This document shows positions 53,567-64,000 of a stretch of DNA of 64,000 nt, in pieces. Position 1 is the first letter of the stretch. Each line of letters starts with the position of its first letter. The stretch is taken from the NCBI RefSeq assembly GCF_964019385.1, contig NC_088649.1, positions 22,040,435-22,104,434 of the forward strand, read 5' to 3'. The notes below the pieces were generated by a model, which saw only the letters and a program-made list of their open reading frames with translations, was not told the DNA's origin and ran no database searches. The translations under genes were made by a program, and so were the position numbers. The stretch is from Sycon ciliatum. Its lineage: Eukaryota; Porifera; Calcarea; Leucosolenida; Sycettidae.

Positions 53567-54132
53567 TCCCGACCAATCAGAGTCAATTGCACTTCGTTAC
53601 TTTATAGAGCTTGGTAACACATACGTCATATTAATACTATTGGATATACGGTTATATTAATGTATATATAGCCGCAATTAACGTAGAGGATGGTCATGCT
53701 TGCATATGTACGTCCCAGACACGACAGAAGTATATGTACATTAGAATCGTTTGCCATTAATCAATCCTGTCCATTTCATACAGCATGCAAGCGGCACTAA
53801 TGCCGTTTCAACAAGCGTAGCTGTGACTGCTGATTGAAACACACGCACACTTTTCAGAACGCTTTTCCAATAGCTAGCGGTCGTCGCATGCAATGAATGG
53901 GACCCTGTGCCGCTCAGATAATACTTGCTGATTTTATGCTGTGTTTGAGAGCATTTAACGTCATCGCACACTGAAAGTAATAAAATTATGTTTGTATGAA
54001 ACCTCTCACGTTTAAGTCACTTGACCGCTCCCATGGACATAATTATGGTCATGGAATTTAGGTGAATAATTGCAAGAAATATGACCAATGACACACCTTG
54101 CTAAATCATCTTACGGTAATGTCTATATATAT
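53567..54132. other. D2 3' flank
   Basis: Matches 20512-21075 after D1. It contains the family 3'-flank phrases (ACACATACGTCATA, GTATATATAGCCGCAATTAACG). No gene is recognised. Confidence 0.55.
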
Positions 54133-54737
54133 ATTTTTATTTTATTTATTTTTTATTTATTCACAATCACGTGGCACTAGCCAATGAAATGGTGATGTGG
54201 GCGATAGCCAGCCATGGCGGTAAAAGACTAAGAGCTAGAGGGGAGAATGAAAGGGGAATTGAAAAGCAAGAGAAGCTAGGGCAGGGCTGGATATCAACTA
54301 GTATGTTGCATTTTGCAGTAGCTGTGTGAATGTATTGTAACATTGGCAAGATTTTAGATGTTGTGGGAGGAGAGACCAATGGCGGTAAGCAAGGAAGAGA
54401 GGAGATGTTTGGATAGAGGCAGACCGCGCCATAGGGAAGCGGAGAGAGTTTCTGGTGCGCATGTCTTGAGATTGAGCAAACCAGCTTAGGCAGGAGAGAG
54501 CATGAAGAGGAGCAATGCCCAGCTTAATTTTATGAATTGTCTGGCATGCCAAAAAACGCACGCGGAACGAGAGCGGCACAGCAGAAGCAAGGCGGTATAA
54601 GTCTGCGCTTAAGCGGAGTCAGGCGAGGAAGCCGAAATAATATTTTCAAAAGACGCCTATGCATAACTTGGAGTCGAGCAATCAGTGTTTTAGAAATGCC
54701 AGCCCAAATTATGTAGCAGTAATCAAAAATAGGCAGC
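54133..54737 (-). mobile_element. 5'-truncated LINE (about 605 bp), minus strand
   Basis: The D1 flank reads AATGTCAATATGTATTTGTTCG at 21060-21085. In the D2 flank the equivalent text is split, with the insert between GTCTATATAT and ATTTGTTCG. On the minus strand the insert starts in the C-terminal part of ORF2 (DYCYIIWAGI, LLKILFRLP, then QTIHKIKLGIAPLHA in another frame) and ends in a 3' UTR and an AATAAA-rich tail. It is related to the other CR1/L2-like LINEs here but not the same copy family. It inserted after the large duplication. Confidence 0.8.
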
Positions 54738-55458
54738 ATTTGTTCGTATACTTCGAAAGATCAACTTACAACCCGAGGTGTCTCATTACTGTTGTCTGAT
54801 AATCGTCTCGTAGGTGAACAACGAACTATTAAACATTTTCTTCTACGTGAACTTGGGTCTCCCCGAATAGTTTGTGGGTGAAGTCTGTGGGTTACAGTGA
54901 GGGTTTCGTCCAAAGGGCCTGTGAGGATTCACACAAAATGGGAGTTACACAGTCTGAAGAGAATGTTGCACGGTCTCTTCTGCGATGACTGCTACAGCAT
55001 AGCTCAGTGGTCAGGGCATCGCTGGCCTCAAATAAAGGTACCTGGTTCGAGTCTTGTTGGTTCTTTTTTCTTGTTCAGACGTTTCCCGTTTGCAACTTTC
55101 CCTCAAACTAATGAACATGTTACTCTTCTTGGAGGCTGCACAATTCGATTTCAAAATTTAAACGCTTGTTATGGAAGAAATCGCATGGGATCGTGCATTA
55201 TGTACAGAATACTAGCTCGGCATCAGAATTTAACCGGTTTGAAAGCTGTGTGGCCGTCGAGCTACGTAACTTGGCAATCCTTTATCACATCGCTTCGGCG
55301 ATTGTAGCAATCGACAGCGAGAATCGATTACGAATTGGCTGAGTTCCGACTGTTTTTAAATACGCGTCTTCCGAAAATTCTCATCAGGACGCGATGTACA
55401 CTGAAAGTGTAAATATGCGTCCATAGTGGGCAGGGGTCATTCTCAAGGACGTAAATAT
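54738..55458. other. D2 distal 3' flank, end of the second block
   Basis: Matches 21075-21780. It contains the partner of the old SINE (54995-55113) and ends at AAGGACGTAAATATACG, where the LINE of 55459 begins. No gene is recognised. Confidence 0.55.
54995..55113 (+). mobile_element. tRNA-derived SINE, duplication partner
   Basis: TAGCTCAGTGGTCAGGGCAT (A box), GGTTCGAGTC (B box), then TTCAGACGTTTCCCGTTTGC and TTTCCCTCAAACTA. It is the partner of 21330-21440, so this insertion predates the 33-kb duplication. Confidence 0.65.
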
Positions 55459-55635
55459 ACGTATTTGTTTGTATTTTTTGGTATTTATATCATTATATCA
55501 TGGCACATCATGATGACGGCCAATAAAACAGAGACAAGGGTGAAAGCCAACCTCAGCAGTAAAACAGATAAAAGAATACAAATAAGAGGCAAAGAAGGCA
55601 AAGGAGGAGACAAACCAGCAGGATATACACGAAAC

Positions 55636-58597
55636 CTATAATTGAGCAGAGATTTTAGCCACAAAATTATCCATCGACGTGCTGGTCTTGGCCTGCGTTG
55701 GTAATGTTGCCCAAAACACATAGCCAGCAAAGATCGGGGATCTAGTGAATAGGGTGGAGGCAGCGCGTGGGAGACTGAGTGAGCTCCGGGTATTCCGTGT
55801 TTCGGAGAACCAATTATAAGCCTGCATATGAAAGGGTATTTTATTTAGTAATATTTTATGTATGAGAAAGCAGAGGTGGAAGTTAAGTCGAGTGGAAAGG
55901 GGGCTGATCTTGGCAATTTCGTAAAGACTAGCGGAGGGAAAGCGACGATCTTTGCTAAATAAGATTTTAAGGAGCATGCGGTTATGGGTTTCTAGCTTGT
56001 TCAATACAGTAGTAGTTATGCTAGACCAAGCGGTATCACAGTAGTCAAGCATGGACAATATATAGCAACGATAAAATAAAGCGTTTGCAAGAAAGAGGAA
56101 GATGTCTACAGTGGGCTTGAAGAGCCCCAAGGATGGAGCTTGTGCGCTTGCAGACATACTGCACATGGGGTGACCACGACAATTAGAGTCGATAATAACG
56201 CCAAGATGCTTATGCTCTTCAACAATACGAATATCAACACTTGAAGAAGGAAAACAAAGTGGCAGGGAAGGGAGAGAAGGGGAAATGTACATAGCTGCCG
56301 TTTTATCAGCGTTTGGCTGCAACTTCCAATCATGCATCTAGGTTATAACTTTCCCAATGCTATCTTGCATGGCTTCGTGCAGGCGTATAGGGCAAGCATT
56401 GGAGCAAAGCAGAGCTGTGTCGTCAGCGAAAAGGCTGACACCAGGGGCAATATCGGGGAGGTCATTAATATACAGGAGAAATAGCAGTGGCCCAAGTATT
56501 GAACCCTTGGGGGACTCCAGAAGTAACGGGTAAAGGCTCCGATAACACAATTGAGAGGCGTGCAAGCTGATGTCGGTTAAAGAGATACGATGAGAGCCAG
56601 CCGATAGCCTTGCCATCAATGCGATATACTGTTCGCAGCTTAGCTAAGAGACCCCTGTGCCAAACAGTGTCGAAGGCCTTTGCGAGGTCGAAGAAAACTA
56701 AACCAACATGGTTATGGGTGTTCCGGGCGGTGTGGATGTCTTGCACGAGGCGGGTAACCTGGTACCAGGTGGAGTCACCCCCACAAAAGCCCGACTGTGC
56801 TGGCGAAAGTGAAATGCGAACATGATCATAAATGATGTCATATACAACACGTTCGCACACTTTTGATAAAGTAGAGAGCAATGAGATAGGGCGATAGTTG
56901 CTGGGGGTGGTGCGTGGTCCTCTATTTTTGTAGGTGGCCACGACTACAGCAGTTTTCCACATGGCTGGGAATTTCCCTTCGCGAAATGACATATTCAAGA
57001 TAATTGACACAGGACAGGCAACATACGGAGCAAGAGCTCTCCAAACTTCGTTGGTAATTCCGTCTTGACTAGGGGACTTGCCAGTTTTCAGATTACGGAG
57101 ATATGTCCTCACTTGGGCTGTACCAGTCAACAATGATAGGAGGGACGCAGGTATTGAGGGTGAAGGGGTGAGCGGTGGTATAGGCCACGTAGGGTCGTCA
57201 GGAAGTCCAAACGACGTAAACTGCGTGTTCAATATGTCTGCTATGTCTGCGGGATCTGTTGCTACCGTGCCGTCTGAAGCTGTCATTGATCGGATCGGCT
57301 CCCGACTACAGTTCTTACGGAGATGGCGGAGAAATTGATGGAGACTAGGGCGATCATGGGAAGACAGGGTGGCATGAACCGACTGTACATACTGACGATG
57401 GAGGGTACGTGACAAACATTTCACTTCGTTACGCTTGCGCTTAAAGGCAATGAAGTTTTCACTGGTTGGATACTTCCTATAAATGCTATACAAATCTCGC
57501 TTCAGTTTCACAGCACACTTGAGGTCCGGAGTGATCCAGGGTCGGGATGCATCCCGCATAGTAGGACGAGGCCTAATGTAGTCTCCTGTCCGCGGAAAAA
57601 CTTTGTAAGGCAACAGATGACGATGGAAGGCTGACCGTAGTAAAGCATCAAACAGGACAATGGCATCATCAACATCAGAATGCCGATGAAGTAATGACCA
57701 GTCCAACCTAGACAAGTCTTCATTCACAACCTGCCAGACACGGATAGGCACTTGTTTATACCTGTACTGAGCCTGGGGATGGAGGGACGATTTAGCAGTC
57801 GCTTGTGGTGTCGAGCACGATGCATAGTTGAGCGTACAAACAACCTGCAGATGATCAGATGTGCCAAGAGGAGCTGCGTGGTCGACTGAGAGGACATGTC
57901 GGGGTTTGTTGGTTACCAACAAGTCAAGACATGAGTTGGCACCCGCTGATGAAGTGTATGTTGGGAAACTCACTAGTTGTTGGAGCCCAAGCATTGAAAA
58001 AACTGTCTGTAGGTTGGTACCGGCCGTAGAGGTGGAGTCAGAGGAGCACCAATCATTATGTTTGGCATTAAAATCCCCCGTCAGGAAGAAGTCACACTCG
58101 TCATAGCAAGAGGACTGTATAGCATCGACCAGCATATCCGAGAAGAAGGACAATTGTTCCGCCGTTTGGGAAGGGGGTCGATACATGCAACATACAAGAA
58201 TATGGTTAGGGGTGCATTGAGACTTAACTTCCACCCAGGTAGATTCACAGCCCTGACGCTGCAGGTCGGGTCTGTGGAGAATATGTTGAAAAGCATCAGT
58301 CCGGACAAGCACGGCGACACCACCATATCCTCTAGTGAAAGAGTGTGCATTTCTGTTCTCGTGTGCTGGTCTGTCTCTTCTGAAACAGGAATAGCCCGGT
58401 ACATGCACGGAAACAGATGGGCACAGCCAGGTCTCCGTGAGGCAAACAATACTTGGCTTAGTGCTCTCCAGAACAATCGAAAGTTCAGCTAATTTATTGA
58501 CGAGAGACCGACAATTCATGGTTATCAGCGTTAGGTCGGATTCTGATCTGGGGTAGAATGGGGTAGCATGCAAGTTGAGGGAAGACATAGACAACAT
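55636..58597 (-). pseudogene. LINE ORF2 (endonuclease-reverse transcriptase), two lesions
   Basis: The ATG at 58597 follows the ORF1 stop by 2 bp (TAATCATG). The endonuclease motifs NCRSLVNK, TETWL, CMYRPPS, GDFNAKHNDW and SDH are present, followed by the reverse transcriptase motifs NYRPISLL, FFDLAKAFDTVWH and GVPQG. A frameshift directly after GVPQG (about 56516) moves [14 protein letters not shown] and [11 protein letters not shown] to another frame. An in-frame stop at 56338-56340 replaces a Trp of the related LINE (VTWMETWKLKPN there). The rest (WKLQPNADKT to the C-terminus) is open to 55636. The protein was about 980 residues and is now inactive. Confidence 0.8.
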
Positions 58598-58599
58598 GA

Positions 58600-58884
58600 T
58601 TATGACGAGGAACTATCACCACCACGTTCAGTCACGTTGGTACCGTCGGCAAAGCGCCACTTACGGACGGTGTGGCTAATTGTTGCCGGCCAAAATCCTG
58701 CACTGAGTATTCTGCCTTCATCCGTCGCTAGGACAGTCAGTCGTGTATATGCTGTGCCAAAGGTCCGGGATTCGCTAATACTGCAATTGAGCACCTCAAC
58801 CTCACGGTCCTTGCACCAGTCAGTAATTGCGTTAGCGCTACACTCCATGTGGACATTGCCCACGTAGAACACAGATTTCGCGAC
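58600..58884 (-). pseudogene. LINE ORF1, C-terminal part
   Basis: On the minus strand the frame reads SVFYVGNVHMECSANAI, then FWPATISHTVRKWRF, and ends GGDSSSS with TAA at 58602-58600. This resembles the C-terminal RNA-binding domain (VGN...C...WP..V..W pattern) of ORF1 proteins in CR1/L2-type LINEs. It is cut at the boundary with the LTR element. The N-terminal coiled coil lies at 63585-64000. Confidence 0.6.
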
Positions 58885-59007
58885 TTTCTTCTCTCTCTTT
58901 CTCTTTCTCATTGCTCTTTTCCTTTGGCATTCATAGTGTTTGGTAACACTTTTCATGCCCCTCAATAAATAATAAATAATACAGTGCAAATCTATCGAGC
59001 ACGCCAA
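58885..59007 (+). repeat. Left terminal repeat of the Ty3/Gypsy element
   Basis: 123 bp matching 63461-63584, with about three differences. It includes TCAATAAATAATAAATAATA and ends ATCGAGCACGCCA, directly before the primer-binding region. Confidence 0.75.
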
Positions 59008-62000
59008 AGTTGGTGACCCCGTCGAGTATTTTTTGATCATCTTAAGTGAAGTTTACCTATTTAACCACAGTATTAGTATTGGCCAAGATGGCGACAACAT
59101 CTATCCGAAGAGGCCGCTCAAATCAACAGTTGCGGAGTAGTACTCCTCCCACTGTAGGTTTGCAATCAACCCCAACTACGACATCTGGTACCACAGCTTC
59201 CAGTCCTCAACCTAGATTCTCAGTATTGCTACAGGCAACTTCAGCTCCTGCTGCTGTCTCAGCTGTGAGCTTCAAGCTACCGCCATATTGGCTCAATGAT
59301 CCAATTGTTTGGATTAGCCAAGCGGGATCTCTGTTCCGTATTCGTGGGATAACTCAGCAGGACACGAAGTTTAATCACGTGATTGCCTCGCTAGCCCCGG
59401 AGTTTGCTGCTGAGGTCCGGGACCTGCTGATGAACCGGCCGCCAACAAATCCATATACTGCCTTGCGCTCTGAACTCATAAAGCGGACGCAGTCCTCTGA
59501 GCAACGGCGCTTGCGGCAGTTGCTCACTGAGGAGGAGCTTGGCGATAAAAAGCCATCGCAACTCCTCCGCCGCCCTCGCCAGCTCCGTGGGGATTCGCCC
59601 ATTGATCCGTCTTTCTTTAAAGAGCTGTTTGTGCAGCGATTGCCACCCAATGTGCAAATGGTGCTTGCCTCTGCGCCTGGAAGTTTGGATCTGGAAGCTT
59701 TAGCCGAGATGGCCTGTTGTTGAAGTTGCCCGTCCACCGGCAGTTAGCTCTGCTGAGCCAAGTGTGGAACTGTATGCTGTCGTGGAGAGCCTCTCCGCCC
59801 AAGTGGCTGAATTGTCTGGCACCGTCCATGCCTTAACCCAACGTGGTCGCCCGCCATTCAGTCAACATGGTCAGCGCTCGTCTCGCTCCAACTCATGGGC
59901 TACTGCCAAAATTGGCACTAAAGACAGAGTTGGCACACCAGACAATCAGATCTGCCGTTACCATAAGAAGTTTGGCACGGGGGCCAACAGATGCTTTGCT
60001 CCCTGCGCCTATCTTCAGGGAAACGCCCCCGCCAGCACCTAGAGGCGACTAGTGTTGCTGGCTGCTCAACTGGTCGCCGCCTACATGTCAAGGATCGCCT
60101 GTTCCAATATGCCTATCTAATCGACACTGGTGCCGAGGTGAGTGTTGTGCCACCAACACCTCTCGAAAGGCGTCGCCAGTCAGACTACCGGCTCCAAGCA
60201 GCTAATGGCGGTGGAATAGCCACATTTGGTCAGCGTTCCATGACGGTGGATCTTCGGCGACAGTTCCAATGGGTATTTATTGTCGCAGATGTGCAACGTC
60301 CAATCATTGGTGCCGATTTCCTGGCACATTTCAACCTTTTGGTCGACTTGAATGGCAACCGTCTCCTGGACGACAGTACCAGTTTAACGATATCAGCCAT
60401 AGCCACAGCTTCCAGCGATCCGACGTGTGTTTTGCCTACTGCTGACAATCCGGACTTTGCCACAATTCTCGCTGAATTTCCTGATGTCATGCGACCGTGC
60501 ACCCAGCCTGACCGTCCTGTTCAGCATCAGGTGACACATCATATCGTGACTTCTGGCCAGCCAGTGCATGCTAAGCCACGTCACCTGGCACCTGACCGCC
60601 TGCGCACAGCCAGAGCTGAATTTCAGCACATGCTAAACTCTGGCATTATTCGTCCGTCCTCGTCGCAATGGTCTACCCCACTCCACATGGTGCCAAAACC
60701 GAATGGAGATTGGAGACCATGCGGGGACTACCGTGCTTTAAACAAGGCTACTGTTCCGGACAGATACCCAGTGCCTCATATCCACGATATTACGTCCTCG
60801 CTGGAAGGATGCACAGTGTTCACGAAGCTGGACTTGGTGAAGGCATTCTACCAGATACGTGTTGCACCAGAGGACGTCCCCAAGACAGCTGTGACTACCC
60901 CATTTGGGTTATTTGAGTTTGTTCGCATGCCATTTGGTTTACGCAATGCGGCTCAAACCTTCCAACGGTTCTTGGATGATGTCCTACGCGGTCTGGATTG
61001 TGGCAATGGCTACATGGATTATGTTCTCGTTGCCAGCAGGGACATGGAATCCCACCGAATCCATTGTCGAGCAGTTCTCCAACGCCAATGGTTTGGTCAT
61101 AAACCCCGCAAAATGTCAGTTTGCAGTCTCAACCGTCACGTTTCTCGGCCACCGTATCACCAGCAGTGGAATCTTCCCTCTGGAACAACGAGTCACTGCC
61201 GTGCGTGATTTCAAGCCGCCTTCCTCCGTCAAGCAGTTGCGCCGCTTTGTCGGCATGGTGAACCTTTACGGAAGGTTTATTCCTCACTGTGCCGACCTCA
61301 TGAAGCCGCTAGATGACCTGCTGCGTGGTAAGAAGAAACATGACACCTCGTTCAGCTGGCCCGACACTGCCGAGCATGCGTTCATAGCTGTGAAGACCGC
61401 CCTCTGCAACGCCACTCTTCTCTGCTACCCTGCTCCGGATGCTGCAATCAACATCATGGTGGACGCGTCTGACTTCTGTGTTGGTGCAGGGCTGCAGCAG
61501 GAAGTCTCTGGTCAGTGGGAACCAATCGCTTTCTTCTCCAAGAAGCTGCGCCCCGCACAGTGTCGCTATCACACCTTTGGTCGTGAGCTGCTGAGCATCT
61601 ACCTCGCAATCCGGCGTTTTCAGCATCACTTGGAGGGCCGTTCGTACCATATCCTGACAGACCACAAGCCGCTGACATTTGCTATTAATCTGTCCTCTTC
61701 ACGTCATTCACCTGGTGGGCTTCGTCAGCTGTCGTACATTGCTGAGTTTACGACCGACATTCGCTACGTGAAAGGCTCGGAGAATACTGTCACCGATGCT
61801 CTATCTCGCCCTGACGCCGATGCTGTTAGCCAATAACACGCTGTTGATTTCACCGCTCTTGCCACTGCCCAAGAGACTGATGCTGAGTTGGCTACCTACA
61901 TGTCGAAGCCCGACTCACCACTCAAGCTCCAGCGCCTTCCAGTGCCCGGCAGTCCCTCACTGCTTGTCTGTGATGTGTCCACTGGTGTAGCTCGCCCATT

Positions 62001-63134
62001 TGTGCCGCAGAAATTTCGCCAAGATATATTTCTGTCTATTCACAGCCTCAGTCATCCTGGTGTTCGTGCAACCCGACGGCTAGTTTCTGCTCGCTTTTTT
62101 TGGCCAGCTATGCAGAAGGATATTGCCACTTGGACCAAGGCCTGCAACTCGTGCCAGCGCGCTAAAGTCCAGCGTCATATCCACTCTGCTATTGGTAGCT
62201 TTCCTGTGCCGGATCAGCGTTTTGATTCCGTCCACATCGATCTCGTTGGTCCCCTTCCTTCATGCAACGGCAATCGTTATCTCTTGACGTGCATTGATCG
62301 ATTCACCCGGTGGCCTGAGGCGTTTCCAATCCCCAATGCCACTGCATCCACTGTTGCGTCTGCCTTAGTGTCAGGCTGGATTGCCAGGTTTGGTGTACCC
62401 TCTTCTCTCTTCACGGGTCGTGGTGCTCAATTTGAGTCGGCCCTCTGGAACAGTTTGATGACGCTACTGGGATGCCAGCGCGAACGCACCACCGCCTACC
62501 ATCCCCTGTGCAATGGTTTAATCGAGCGATTCCATCGGCATGTCAAATCATCACTGCGGACTCTGTCTGATTCAACCCACTGGCTGGAAGCGCTACCGCT
62601 TATTCTGCTCAGCATCCGGACATCGACCAAGGCTGATAGCAACTGTTCACCGTCCGAACTAGTTTACGGTTCAACGCTGCGCCTTCCTGGCGAATTCTTC
62701 CCGTCTAGTTCCCTGACTCCTGCCAGCGACCGCAGTGATTACGCATCTCGCCTGTCTACCTTCCTGCGGAAGATCCGTCCTCTTCCTGTCCGTACTAGCA
62801 TGAATCCTGTCTATCTGCCGCGCGATTTGGACACAGCTGCTAAAGTGTATTTGCGCCGTGACGCAGTTCGGCTCCCACTCCAACCGCCGTACGATGGTCC
62901 GTTCCCCGTGGTCAAGCGCAGTCGCAAGTACTTCACTCTGCGTGTCAATGGTAAGGACCAGATTGTCTCTGTTGATCGTGTTAAGCCTGCGCATTTGCTT
63001 GATAGAATTGCTGCGCTGCGCATCATCCGATTTCCGCTACAGTGTGTCTTACACACTGTACTTCTTTCCTCTAAATTTTGATTTCTTATTGTTCACTTGA
63101 TTGTTCCCGCACTCGTTCTCTGGGTGGGGAAGAC

Positions 63135-63584
63135 TGTGGCAGTACGACTCTAGACTCGGACCTTGGGCACAGAATTTAACACTTATCATGAAATCGCGTC
63201 AGCAACTTTCATTTCCCTTTTCGCATGCAGGTTTCTTATTCATCATGGGTGTACATTTGGTTTGCATGACCTCAGATTGACTTGTACACATTTCCCATAC
63301 GGTAGAGCTTATTTACACACTCCCGTATTCGTATACGTCTCCCAGGTTTAGTGTACATGTACTTGCTCATAATTATACGTCCCTGTGCGGACCGTACCGT
63401 ATCTACGAATTTCCATAAACGCATTTGTCTCTCCTTGTTGCTTTTTTCTTCTCTTGCTTTTTTCTTCTCTCTCTTTCTCTTTCTCATTGCTCTTTTCCTT
63501 TGGCATTCATACTGTTTGGTAACACTTTTCTTGCTCCTCAATAAATAATAAATAATACAGTGCAAATCTATCGAGCACGCCAAA
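63135..63584 (+). repeat. Right terminal repeat of the Ty3/Gypsy element (about 450 bp)
   Basis: Begins TGTGGCAGTACGACTC directly after the polypurine tract and ends ATCGAGCACGCCA, the usual TG...CA form. It contains a pyrimidine-rich stretch and an AATAAA-type signal near 63540. Confidence 0.75.
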
Positions 63585-64000
63585 CATGTGTCGATGTTTG
63601 GGAAGTGCGGGTACGGTTGGTAGAGTGTGCGTTGGGGGGAGTACGAGTCCGAGTGACGGTTTTCCTCACCCCAGCCCCTGTACTTCATGAACTAGCTACA
63701 CTACTGTACGTTGTACTCGGGGTTGTAGATTGTGCAATCAGGTTTGGACTCCCGCCTTCCTCAAGGTGTATCATCTTCGCCACGAGGCCATCAATGGTTC
63801 CTTTCATTTCTCTAACTTCCCTATCCCTGTCCTCCCTGAGGGAGATCATTTCCACAGTTAATGCAGTGATAGTCGAGGACAGTGCACTGATTGAGCTCAC
63901 TAGCGCTGGCATACCTGATTTGCCGATGTCCATGGCGCGAAGTTGAAGTACAGGGTCCGGTCGGGCCAACGAGTCCACACCTGCAAGTCCTGACTTTTTG
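63585..64000 (-). pseudogene. LINE ORF1, N-terminal part with coiled coil (runs off window)
   Basis: On the minus strand the frame from the window edge reads DSLARPDPVLQLRAM and then a heptad-rich segment (ISALSSTITALTVEM, REMKGTIDGLVAKMIHLEE), a coiled coil as found in the N-terminal half of LINE ORF1 proteins. A TGA ends this frame at 63685-63687; a Tyr/Pro-rich stretch (YQPYPHFPN) follows in another frame up to the LTR element. Order and strand agree with the ORF1 C-terminal part at 58600-58884, so both belong to one LINE. Confidence 0.6.

Larger units (their letters stand above)
55459..58884 (-). mobile_element. CR1/L2-like LINE, minus strand, downstream part
   Basis: Read on the minus strand this contains the end of ORF1 (58884-58600), ORF2 (58597-55636) and a 3' UTR to about 55459, where it joins the array flank. 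Its 5' portion (the first part of ORF1) lies on the far side of the LTR element, at 63585-64000, and continues beyond the window. So the LINE was here first and was split by that element. It is related to, but clearly diverged from, the LINE at 28.68 kb. Confidence 0.8.
58885..63584 (+). mobile_element. Ty3/Gypsy LTR retrotransposon, broken
   Basis: A Metaviridae-type element in plus orientation. Its parts in order are: terminal repeat, primer-binding region (TTGGTGACCCCG at about 59010), gag-like region (from about 59088), protease ([11 protein letters not shown] near 60120), reverse transcriptase (about 60640-61150), RNase H (about 61440-61810, TDHKPLTFA), integrase with a zinc-binding start and catalytic core (about 62040-62700), a polypurine tract (63121-63134), and the right terminal repeat. 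No envelope gene or chromodomain is visible. The element is broken, with roughly three to five breaks. The shared parts of the two end repeats differ at about 3 of 124 positions, which suggests a fairly young insertion. It sits inside ORF1 of an older minus-strand LINE. Confidence 0.85.

Noticed and set aside
1-64000. CRISPR array, operon or prophage-like system
   Set aside because: The only regular repeats are microsatellites and dispersed or tandem gene units. Gene structure and mobile elements are those of an animal genome.

Overview
The window looks like animal nuclear DNA, most likely from a marine invertebrate (a sponge is possible, but the sequence does not settle it). The evidence is CR1/L2-like non-LTR retrotransposons, a Ty3/Gypsy element, a tRNA-derived SINE, inverted-repeat DNA elements with TA target duplications, long CA microsatellites, and RNA polymerase II-style genes with TATA boxes and no operons. 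No bacterial features are present.

Most of the window (about 1.6-55.5 kb) is an array of duplicated units around one family of intronless genes. The proteins are about 366-378 aa, have a signal peptide and ten conserved cysteines, and match no family I recognise. I count eleven members. Three are open: B1 (12701-13801, last residues changed), E (32975-34111, minus strand) and C2 (48866-50002). C1 (15845) is cut short by one stop. A1, A2, A3, B2, B3, D1 and D2 are broken, and F (39.5-40.1 kb) is a distant remnant. Gene order A-B-C-D occurs twice, at about 5.9-21.8 kb and 40.5-55.5 kb, as a segmental duplication with an offset near 33 kb. A second B unit lies at 22.5-26.1 kb, and a unit without a gene at 28.0-32.3 kb ends beside the inverted gene E.

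The flanks carry repeated signals. Most genes have a TATA box about 80-95 bp before the ATG; B, C and D genes add a dyad just downstream of it. Three genes have a 4-codon upstream ORF whose stop overlaps the main ATG. A conserved block of about 100 bp, often with a CACGTG E-box, lies 0.6-1.9 kb upstream of nearly every member, including E, where both block and gene are inverted.

Mobile DNA decorates the array and helps order the duplications: a nested pair of inverted-repeat elements in A2, a SINE with a 13-bp target duplication, a nearly complete LINE (28.68-31.77 kb), truncated LINE tails, and a 73-bp insertion with AACTCG duplications. The right end (55.46-64.0 kb) is a minus-strand LINE whose ORF1 is interrupted by a broken Ty3/Gypsy element (58.88-63.58 kb).
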